Part shown: positions 24,995-32,273 of the stretch, piece by piece
Layout: each line of letters begins with the position of its first letter
How positions within the stretch are numbered: the first letter of the stretch is position 1
Source of the DNA: CAYJLA01 sp964371305
Lineage (GTDB): Bacteria > Bacillota_I > Bacilli_A > RFN20 > CAG-826
Assembly (NCBI GenBank): GCA_964371305.1
Contig: CAYJLA010000001.1
Location: 1 to 64,000, forward strand
Length of the DNA stretch: 64,000 nucleotides
Direction of reading: 5' to 3'
Made by a program: the position numbers and the translations under genes
Notes under the pieces: model-generated
What the model saw: only the letters and a program-made list of their open reading frames with translations
Database searches by the model: none
Told to the model about the DNA's origin: nothing

Positions 24995-27382
24995 TTATTT
25001 ACCAGTTACTTTCTTAATATATTCTCTTACGCCACGTGCATCTTCGTATCTTTCCACTTCAACACCGTTTGGTACAAATAATGTTGGAACATGGACTATA
25101 TTAAGCTTCTTTGTTAAATCAAAGTTTTCAAGTGCATTTACTTCTGTGTATTCTAGACCTTTTGCTTTCATAAGCATTTTTGCCGTTTCACAATCTGGAC
25201 ATCCAGGTTTTGTAATCATGGTAACTGTTTTAAATTCAACTTCCATATTTGTTTCCCTCTTTTCATCGCATTCGCATTTTTTATCTTCCGCTTTCTTTTC
25301 AACGAAATTGGAATTATCTATATTATACTCTGCTCTATCACGAAACTCTTGTAATTTACCTTCATTCCAGTTTTGTACCGGTCTATAGTATCCAGTAATA
25401 CGTGAATAAATCTCAGTTTTGGCGTGACAATCTGGACATTCATCTATTTCACCTACAATGTATCCATGTGATGTACAAACACTATATGTTGGAGAAATTG
25501 TATAATATGGTAATTTATAGTTTTCCGCAATTTTTCTTACAAGTGACATGCATGACTTCCAAGATGGTAATTTTTGACCAAGGAACGAATGGAATACTGT
25601 ACCGGACGTATATAAAACTTGTAACTTATCTTGTACATCAAGTGCTTTAAAGATATCTTCTGTATATCCAACAGGTAAGTTAGTTGAGTTTGTATAGTAA
25701 GGGGTATTACTTTCGTCATTAGCAGTAATAATATCAGGGAATTTCTTTTTATCATGTAATGCCAATCTATAAGAAGTAGATTCTGCTGGAGTAGCTTCTA
25801 AGTTATATAAATCACCATAAAGTTCTTGGTAATCACTTAATTTATTTCTCATGAAATTTAAGACGTCTTCAGCAAACTTTTGCGAAATTTCATTAGTCAT
25901 ATCAGCTTTAATCCAACGAGCATTTAAGCAAGCTTCGTTCATACCGACCAGTCCAAGTGTTGAGAAGTGATTTGAGAAAGATCCTAAGTATCTTTTTGTA
26001 TATGGATATAAACCAGCTTCTAATAATTTTGAAATAACATCTCTTTTTATTTTAATGCTTCTAGCCGATAAATCCATCAATCTAGATAATCTATGGTAAA
26101 AATCTTCTTCACTAGTTGCAAGATATGCAATACGTGGTATGTTGATTGTAACAACACCAACAGAACCAGTAGATTCTCCACTACCGAAGAAACCGCCTGA
26201 TTTTTTGCGAAGTTCGCGTAAATCAAGTCTAAGTCTACAACACATACTACGAACATCACTTGGTTCCATATCACTGTTAATGTAGTTTGAGAAATATGGC
26301 GTTCCATATTTAGCAGTCATTTCAAATAACAATTTGTTATTTTCAGTTTCTGCCCAATCAAAATCTCTAGTAATTGAATATGTTGGGATTGGATATTGGA
26401 ATCCTCTGCCATTTGCATCCCCTTCAATCATGATTTCAATAAATGCTTTGTTAATCATATCCATTTGTTCTTGGCAGTCTTTGTATAAGAAATCTAATTC
26501 TTTTCCACCAACTATTGCTGGTTGTTCAGCAAGGTCTGGTGGACATACCCAGTCAAGAGTGATGTTTGTAAATGGAGCTTGTGTACCCCATCTAGATGGA
26601 GTGTTTACACCATAAATAAACGATTGAATGCATTGTTTGATTTCTTTATATGTAAGGTTATCTTTTTTAGCAAAAGGTGCTAAATATGTGTCAAATGACG
26701 AAAATGCTTGTGCACCAGCCCATTCATTTTGCATAATTCCTAGGAAGTTAACCATTTGATTACAAAGAGTTGATAAGTGACTTGCAGGAGCAGATGTAAT
26801 TTTACCTCTAACACCACCTAAGCCTTCTTTAATTAATTGTTTTAAAGACCAACCTGCACAATAACCTGAAAGCATAGATAAGTCGTGAATATGAATCTCC
26901 GCACTTCTATGAGCGTTTGCAATTTCTTGATCATAAACTTGAGACAACCAGTAGTTTGCAGTAATTGTACCGGAGTTAGATAAAATAAGACCACCTACTG
27001 AATATGTAACAGTAGAATTTTCTTTTACTCTCCAGTCAGCAATTTTTAAATAATTATCAACTGTTTTGGCATAATCTAATTCTGTTGATTTAATTTGTCT
27101 TAATGCTTCATGATTTTTTCTATATAAAATGTATGATTTTGCAATATCAACATATCCTGCTTGAATTAGTGTCACCTCAACTGCATCTTGTATGTGTTCA
27201 ATAGAAATAACTCCATCGACAACATGTCCATTAAAGTTAGAAGTTACTTTAAGTGCTAATAAATCTAAAATGTCGTTTGTAACACTTACTTGTTCTCCTA
27301 AAAATGCCTTTTCAATAGCGGCTCTAATCTTCTTTAAATCGAACTCAACAATCTCATTGTTTCTTTTGCAAACTCTTATCAT
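24995..27382 (-). CDS. nrdD: Anaerobic (class III) ribonucleoside-triphosphate reductase with C-terminal redoxin domain
   Basis: A 795-residue fusion. Residues 1-95 form an ATP-cone regulatory domain (MIRVCKRNNEIVEFDLKKIRAAIEKAF). The catalytic barrel follows, with FIYGVNTPSRWGTQAPFTNI and SYRLALHDKKKFPDI. The C-terminal zinc site (CTSHGY...CPDC) precedes the glycyl-radical loop RITGYYRPVQNW. Residues 713-795 are an extra glutaredoxin/NrdH-like domain with CPDC at 728-731 and a cis-proline VHVPTLF, joined by a charged linker containing KCEC. The enzyme makes deoxynucleotides under anaerobic conditions. A good Shine-Dalgarno site and ATG lie at the domain boundary. Confidence 0.95.
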   Translation of the reverse strand: MIRVCKRNNEIVEFDLKKIRAAIEKAFLGEQVSVTNDILDLLALKVTSNFNGHVVDGVISIEHIQDAVEVTLIQAGYVDIAKSYILYRKNHEALRQIKSTELDYAKTVDNYLKIADWRVKENSTVTYSVGGLILSNSGTITANYWLSQVYDQEIANAHRSAEIHIHDLSMLSGYCAGWSLKQLIKEGLGGVRGKITSAPASHLSTLCNQMVNFLGIMQNEWAGAQAFSSFDTYLAPFAKKDNLTYKEIKQCIQSFIYGVNTPSRWGTQAPFTNITLDWVCPPDLAEQPAIVGGKELDFLYKDCQEQMDMINKAFIEIMIEGDANGRGFQYPIPTYSITRDFDWAETENNKLLFEMTAKYGTPYFSNYINSDMEPSDVRSMCCRLRLDLRELRKKSGGFFGSGESTGSVGVVTINIPRIAYLATSEEDFYHRLSRLMDLSARSIKIKRDVISKLLEAGLYPYTKRYLGSFSNHFSTLGLVGMNEACLNARWIKADMTNEISQKFAEDVLNFMRNKLSDYQELYGDLYNLEATPAESTSYRLALHDKKKFPDIITANDESNTPYYTNSTNLPVGYTEDIFKALDVQDKLQVLYTSGTVFHSFLGQKLPSWKSCMSLVRKIAENYKLPYYTISPTYSVCTSHGYIVGEIDECPDCHAKTEIYSRITGYYRPVQNWNEGKLQEFRDRAEYNIDNSNFVEKKAEDKKCECDEKRETNMEVEFKTVTMITKPGCPDCETAKMLMKAKGLEYTEVNALENFDLTKKLNIVHVPTLFVPNGVEVERYEDARGVREYIKKVTGK
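25244..25260 (-). promoter_or_regulatory. Internal Shine-Dalgarno site and start codon for a possible free redoxin
   Basis: Within nrdD, AGAGGG at 25260-25255 lies eight bases before an in-frame ATG at 25246-25244, exactly where the redoxin domain begins. The same AGAGGG sequence serves the lipoprotein start at 46939. Initiation here would release an 83-residue NrdH-like protein. Seen in sequence; use in the cell is inference. Confidence 0.45.
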
Positions 27383-27420
27383 AATTTCTCTCCCTTAAGT
27401 CCCTGCTTTCGCACACATAA

Positions 27421-27440
27421 AAATATAACATGTTATATTT
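27421..27440. promoter_or_regulatory. Perfect 20-bp palindrome upstream of nrdD, probable operator
   Basis: AAATATAACATGTTATATTT is its own reverse complement over all 20 bases and ends 39 bases before the nrdD ATG. A TG-T-TATATT extended -10-like element lies within it on the minus strand, so a bound protein would block transcription. It does not resemble the NrdR, Rex or Fnr consensus as I know them. The rest of the 230-bp gap between nrdD and cysE shows nothing recognisable. Confidence 0.5.
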
Positions 27441-27612
27441 AAGACCTCTAATAAACTTTAACATTAATAGACTTCTATCTGTGTTAATTAATTATAGATT
27501 TTTTATAATCACAATTCAACGAAAATGCACCAACATTTTTTAATATTTTTTTGCGAAATTCTAAAACGCTGATTACATCGTATATTTCTTATTACAGCAA
27601 TTAAAAATAATA

Positions 27613-28434
27613 TTAATCTTGCTTATTTTCTTTTTTTACTATGTCCAAAGAATTTAAAATAACCATAACATTATCTTCTACTGATTTAGTTATAAATACA
27701 TTCGAACCAATAACACAGTTATTACCTATAATAGTTCTATCTCCTAAAATAGACGCTCCAGAGTATACAGTAACATTATTTAAAAGTGTAGGATGTCTTT
27801 TAATTCCTTTAAGTGCGGCGCCTTTCCTAAGAGATATTGCTCCTAGGGTAACTCCCTGATATATTGTACATTTTTCACCTATAACTGCAGTTTCGCCAAT
27901 CACTACTCCTGTTCCATGATCAATAAAGAAATAATCGCCTATGATTGCTCCTGGATGTATATCAATACTTGTTATCTCATGAGCGTGCTCAGCAATAATT
28001 CTAGGAAGTTTCTTTACATTTAATTTCAACAGTAAATGAGCAACTCTGTGATGAATAATTGCATTATATCCAGGGTAAGTTAATATTACTTCTTGAGCAC
28101 TTTCGGCTGCTGGATCACCTTTTAAAAAGGCCTCTAAGTCATGATTTAATGACTTTTTTATTTCTGGTAATTGGTTAAAAAAACTATTAACAATTCTTTC
28201 TGATTCTTCACCATTAGTTAAACTGATTATACGGTTTAATTTTTTATGCACTTTACTAAGTTCTTTTGAAATGCATTCAACGCATTTAATCGTATTCTTT
28301 TTATGAAAAAAACCTGGAAATAATATTCTTTTGATTAATTCAAAAGTCTTTATAACTTCATCTTTGTTTATAATATTTTCATCGTTTACGATATCAAGTG
28401 ATAATTCGTTAATTTTTTCTGCTATAGATCTCAT
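27613..28434 (-). CDS. cysE: Serine O-acetyltransferase
   Basis: A 273-residue left-handed beta-helix acyltransferase. The N-terminal helical part is followed by DIHPGAIIGDYFFIDHGTGVVIGETAVIGEKCTIYQGVTLGA, the catalytic and CoA region of serine acetyltransferases, and hexapeptide repeats (RHPTLLNNVTVYSGASILGDRTIIGNNCVIGSNVFI). It acetylates serine for cysteine synthesis. It is the last gene of a three-gene operon, eight bases after cysK. The larger size and N-terminus resemble the EpsC-type branch of the family. Confidence 0.93.
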   Translation of the reverse strand: MRSIAEKINELSLDIVNDENIINKDEVIKTFELIKRILFPGFFHKKNTIKCVECISKELSKVHKKLNRIISLTNGEESERIVNSFFNQLPEIKKSLNHDLEAFLKGDPAAESAQEVILTYPGYNAIIHHRVAHLLLKLNVKKLPRIIAEHAHEITSIDIHPGAIIGDYFFIDHGTGVVIGETAVIGEKCTIYQGVTLGAISLRKGAALKGIKRHPTLLNNVTVYSGASILGDRTIIGNNCVIGSNVFITKSVEDNVMVILNSLDIVKKENKQD

Positions 28435-28442
28435 ACTCTCTC

Positions 28443-29342
28443 CTATGATAAATATTTATAATAAGAATCTGGGAAAACTACCACAATATTCTTATTATAA
28501 AGATTTTTTTCTTTTACATATTTACAAACTGCACTATAAGCACCACCTGAAGATATTCCAACAAACACGCTTTCTAGTTTATTTATTTTATGTGTGCATT
28601 CAATTGCATCATCACTTTTAATTCTAAGTACTTCATCCACAACACTTAAATCTAGTGTTTTTGGTATAAAACCAGCACCTACACCTTGGATTTTATGCTT
28701 ATTTGCTTCTTTATTGTTAATTACACTAGATTCAAATGGTTCAAAACCAATTACTAGTATATTTTTATTTCTTTCTTTAAAGTATTTGCCACATCCACTA
28801 ATAGTTCCGCCTGTTCCAATTCCAGCAACAAAGACATCTATTTTACCATCTAAGTCATCATAAATCTCTTTTGCTGTTGTTTTATAATGAGCTTCTGGAT
28901 TATCCATATTATTAAATTGGCTAGGAATAAATGAATTAAGCATTTCTTTATGAAGGTCGTTTGCTTTTTGAATTGATGGATTCATGCCTACTCCATCAAC
29001 TAGCAGTACTTCTGCACCGTATTCTTCCATTACTTTTATTCGTTCTTTAGACATTGAGCTTGGCATAACTAAAATACATTTATTGCCTAGTATTGAACAT
29101 ATACCAGCTAGTGCAATTCCAGTATTACCGCTTGTAGGTTCAATGATTACGGTATTTGTATTAATTAATCCTTTTTCAATTGCCTTTGACAACATATTGA
29201 TAGCAATTCTATCTTTTACAGACCCAAACGGATTTAAATACTCTGCTTTAGCATAAACATTATTTCCAAGTTCTACTGATACTTTATTAAGTTTTATAAG
29301 TGGCGTATTACCAATCATGTCTAAGACTGTATTTTTAATCAT
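28443..29342 (-). CDS. cysK: Cysteine synthase (O-acetylserine sulfhydrylase)
   Basis: A 299-residue fold-type II PLP enzyme. The PLP lysine is in NPFGSVKDRIA, the substrate loop is TSGNTG, the phosphate loop is GIGTGGTISG, and ISSGGAY is the late cofactor segment. It converts O-acetylserine plus sulfide to cysteine, the step after CysE. The C-terminus is short (PDSYYKYLS). It starts four bases before the downstream cysE pair spacing and three bases after the kinase gene, so all three are one transcript. Confidence 0.93.
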   Translation of the reverse strand: MIKNTVLDMIGNTPLIKLNKVSVELGNNVYAKAEYLNPFGSVKDRIAINMLSKAIEKGLINTNTVIIEPTSGNTGIALAGICSILGNKCILVMPSSMSKERIKVMEEYGAEVLLVDGVGMNPSIQKANDLHKEMLNSFIPSQFNNMDNPEAHYKTTAKEIYDDLDGKIDVFVAGIGTGGTISGCGKYFKERNKNILVIGFEPFESSVINNKEANKHKIQGVGAGFIPKTLDLSVVDEVLRIKSDDAIECTHKINKLESVFVGISSGGAYSAVCKYVKEKNLYNKNIVVVFPDSYYKYLS

Positions 29343-29345
29343 TAA

Positions 29346-30221
29346 TTACTCCAATCCATTAATTGTTTCAAGAAGTTCTTGTGTCTTATCTAAATACATT
29401 TCAGAAACAGCTAAAAAATTAATCTTTAACTCATCACTTAATCCTATGTGATGTTTATATGTTGCAACTAAATGCCACTGCAATGTCTGAAAAATTCTAT
29501 TTGTCATTAGTCTAATGTGTTCATCAACTGAATAATCTCTTCCTAAATATTCTTTTAATAGTAGTCTTGATAAATTAAAATCTTTATTGCCAAAACACGC
29601 AATATCATAAAATGGATCATTTTGTGCAGCAAACTCAAAGTCGACTACAAAAATACTTCCATCTTTTAGTATTAAGTTTGATGGTTGAAAGTCTCCGTGT
29701 GAAAAGACTTTTGGTAATTCTTCATAAAAATCATGAAGCACTAAATATATCGCTTTGTATTTATAATATCTATCCGATACTTTTATATTCATATCTTTTA
29801 ATAAATTTTCATAGTCATCTAGTCGCTTAAGTTTTTTATAATCATGACTTGGCAATGTTTTTTGGTTGTGCAAACTTTGAATTGTCAAAGCAACTTGTTT
29901 AATATAATTTATAGGTTCTAATTCACTTAAGACATCTCCAGTTACATATTCTTTTACAAGTATTCCACTATCAACATCATTAAATGAAACATTATTTGTA
30001 AGAGCGAAGCCATTTTCTTTTAACAACTGAAGTATATGCTCTTCTTCGTTTCTATTAACAAAATTACCTGCATTTTTTCCAGGAATTCTATATGTATATA
30101 AATTATTATCAACTTTAATTACATATGTATAATTACTCATTCCACTAAGCAACCTGCTTTCCACGGTGATATTATCTGTTTTGTATATTTGTTTTAGATG
30201 TTTTAAAATTCTATCTTCCAT
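29346..30221 (-). CDS. Choline/ethanolamine kinase family protein (LicA-like)
   Basis: A 291-residue aminoglycoside-phosphotransferase-fold kinase. It has the LSGMSNYTYVIKV glycine-rich start, the YRIPGKNAG motif characteristic of choline kinases, the Brenner motif FSHGDFQPSNLIL (catalytic Asp, metal Asn) and VVDFEFAAQNDPFYDIA. It likely phosphorylates choline, ethanolamine or a related amino alcohol. No licC-like cytidylyltransferase is in the window. First gene of the operon with cysK and cysE; a TATAAT box at 30245-30240 and an AGAGG site precede it. Confidence 0.85.
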   Translation of the reverse strand: MEDRILKHLKQIYKTDNITVESRLLSGMSNYTYVIKVDNNLYTYRIPGKNAGNFVNRNEEEHILQLLKENGFALTNNVSFNDVDSGILVKEYVTGDVLSELEPINYIKQVALTIQSLHNQKTLPSHDYKKLKRLDDYENLLKDMNIKVSDRYYKYKAIYLVLHDFYEELPKVFSHGDFQPSNLILKDGSIFVVDFEFAAQNDPFYDIACFGNKDFNLSRLLLKEYLGRDYSVDEHIRLMTNRIFQTLQWHLVATYKHHIGLSDELKINFLAVSEMYLDKTQELLETINGLE

Positions 30222-30321
30222 TATTTAATCCTCTAATTAATTATACTTTAAACGACTAAACAATTTAAAGTAATGTAATTAAATATTTTTATATTTATAA
30301 TTTATTATATATGGAGGCATT

Positions 30322-31017
30322 ATGGTAGCAATTGTAACAGGCGGTAGTAAAGGTATTGGTAAACAAATTTGTTTAGATTTATTAAAAGAAGGCTATAAGG
30401 TTGTTTGTTTAGATATTGAAAACACAACTTTAGAAGGCATTGACTACATAAAAACAGACATCTCAAAAGAAGAAGACTTAATGTATGCTTTTAAGTACAT
30501 TCAAGCCTCATATGGTAAAGCACACATTTTAATAAATAACGGCGCTATTTCTATTTTTGAAAAACCAATCGAAAATACTACTACTGATGAATTTGATAAA
30601 GTCATAAACACAAATCTAAGATCAGCCTATATTTGTTCTAGAGAATTCATTAAGTTAAACAAAGGTGAAGAATATGGACGAATTATTAATATTTCTTCTA
30701 CCAGATTTCATCAAAATGAAGAAAATTGGGAGTTGTACGGGATGTCAAAAGGCGGTATTGTTTCCTTAACAAATTCTTTATGTGTTTCTTTAAGAGGCAC
30801 TCCAATTACAGTCAATTGTATTTCTCCTGGATATATTAAAACAACAAACTATGAAAAACTTGATAAACAAGAGCATGAAATACACCCTTCTAATAGAGTA
30901 GGAAAAACAACTGATATTTCTAACCTGATAATGTTTTTATTAAACAAAGAAAACGACTTTATAAATGGATCTAACATTATTGTAGATGGCGGAATGACCA
31001 AAAAAATGATTTATTAA
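30322..31017 (+). CDS. Short-chain dehydrogenase/reductase
   Basis: A 231-residue classical SDR. The cofactor motif TGGSKGIG, the NNGAISIF strand, the NISST serine, the catalytic YGMSK (Y-x3-K) and SPGYIKT are all in place, and INGSNIIVDGGM ends the fold as in FabG-like enzymes. The substrate cannot be set from sequence; FabG, glucose dehydrogenase and sugar-alcohol dehydrogenases share these motifs. A GGAGG site precedes the ATG. Its 3' end overlaps the convergent nitroreductase gene by four bases. Confidence 0.88.
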   Translation: MVAIVTGGSKGIGKQICLDLLKEGYKVVCLDIENTTLEGIDYIKTDISKEEDLMYAFKYIQASYGKAHILINNGAISIFEKPIENTTTDEFDKVINTNLRSAYICSREFIKLNKGEEYGRIINISSTRFHQNEENWELYGMSKGGIVSLTNSLCVSLRGTPITVNCISPGYIKTTNYEKLDKQEHEIHPSNRVGKTTDISNLIMFLLNKENDFINGSNIIVDGGMTKKMIY

Positions 31018-31514
31018 TCTTTTTTCCAATGAACATAACTTTCATTGTATTGAGTTCTTGCTTCTTTATCCATGTCTGGATGCCCAATCATAATTATTCC
31101 TAGCGGAACAATATTTTTCGGCATAGAAAAAAGCTTTTGAGTTTTGCTAACTAATTCTTCAACAGGATATACTCCACACCATGTAGCACCTAAGTCAAGA
31201 GCAGTGACCGCAGTCAAAATGTTGGTAATAGCACTTGAACAATCTTGAACCCAATAATCTTTAAAATTTCTCTCTAAATTACCAGCAACAACTATTGCAA
31301 GAGGTGCATTCATTTTTAGAAATGGATGATATTCTTTAAGAGATAAAATTTCATCTTCTTTATTAGCGACATAAAACTCCCAAGGTTGCATATTCATACC
31401 TGATGGCGCTGCCATAGCACATTCAAGCAGTATTTGTATATGTTCATCACTTACTTTTTCATTAGTAAATTTTCTTATACTTCTTCTTTTTAAAATTGAA
31501 GTTATTGCATCCAT
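31014..31514 (-). CDS. Nitroreductase family protein
   Basis: A 166-residue FMN-dependent oxidoreductase of the nitroreductase fold: ILKRRSIRKF at the N-terminus (FMN phosphate arginines), AMAAPSGMNMQPWEFYV, and LGATWCGVYP and LGIIMIGHPD in the C-terminal half. It is on the short side for the family. It likely reduces nitro compounds or quinones with NAD(P)H. It follows the AlkD gene by one base, with an AGGAG site inside the alkD 3' end, so the two are coupled. Confidence 0.88.
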   Translation of the reverse strand: MDAITSILKRRSIRKFTNEKVSDEHIQILLECAMAAPSGMNMQPWEFYVANKEDEILSLKEYHPFLKMNAPLAIVVAGNLERNFKDYWVQDCSSAITNILTAVTALDLGATWCGVYPVEELVSKTQKLFSMPKNIVPLGIIMIGHPDMDKEARTQYNESYVHWKKD

Positions 31515-31515
31515 A

Positions 31516-32208
31516 CTATTCTCTCCTTAATGATTTAATATATTGTTTAGTCTGTGCATCTACACGATTTGACTCTCTAATTTTTTGTAATGCTTTATTA
31601 TATGTAATTTTATCTAACTGATTGTTTCTGGTTAAATAATTTAATGTTTCTTTTGGAAACTTTACATAACACATACTTAGCAGCCATGCGTTAGCCATCA
31701 TAACATAATAATCCTCATTAGTCACTTCATCACATATGCACAATATTCTTTCGATGTACTCATCATTTATAAAGTGATCTAATAACATTACAAGCGCAAA
31801 CCTTATGTGATAAACTTCTTGAGATTTAATAAACTCTTCTAAAAATTGAAAAGTCTCTTGTTGATGTTTTTTAACAAATTTTAATCTTGTACAAAACGAA
31901 TCGTTTACAGACCAGTTATCAATCTTAGGTACAAAATTTCTAATAAGTTGAAACATTAATTTGTGGTCCAATTTTAAACAACCAATAACTAAACCTTTTA
32001 GCATGATTTCTTCAAAGTATTTTTCATTGTTATCATTAATAAATTCGAATGGTTTGTTTTTAGAAATTTCTTTTGCAAACGGTTGTAAAACGGTCATCCT
32101 AATACCTAAAATATTTTCAACTCCAGGACAAAGGTTTTGAGTAAATGCTTGATATTTTTTATCCTGAAGAGACTCGAGTTTTTTTCTAATTTCTAATACG
32201 TAACTCAT
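31516..32208 (-). CDS. AlkD-like DNA alkylation repair glycosylase
   Basis: A 230-residue all-helical HEAT-repeat protein. ILGIRMTVLQPFAKEI, EEIMLKGLVIGCLK, WSVNDSFC and ALVMLLDHFINDEYIERIL match the AlkC/AlkD family, with the Asp of LLDHF at the position of the catalytic acid. AlkD excises 3-methyladenine and 7-methylguanine from DNA. AAGGAG lies before the ATG. Coupled to the nitroreductase gene downstream, together a small damage-response or detoxification unit. Confidence 0.88.
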   Translation of the reverse strand: MSYVLEIRKKLESLQDKKYQAFTQNLCPGVENILGIRMTVLQPFAKEISKNKPFEFINDNNEKYFEEIMLKGLVIGCLKLDHKLMFQLIRNFVPKIDNWSVNDSFCTRLKFVKKHQQETFQFLEEFIKSQEVYHIRFALVMLLDHFINDEYIERILCICDEVTNEDYYVMMANAWLLSMCYVKFPKETLNYLTRNNQLDKITYNKALQKIRESNRVDAQTKQYIKSLRRE

Positions 32209-32273
32209 AATATTCTCCTTGTAGTATGAATTATTTTCTTTGCAAAAATGCCATATTTTTAATAAAAATCAGC

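Noticed and set aside
27383..27612. T-box, S-box or other riboswitch in the longest gap, upstream of nrdD and behind cysE
   Set aside because: No conserved T-box or SAM-aptamer core on either strand; only the palindrome at 27421-27440 stands out.
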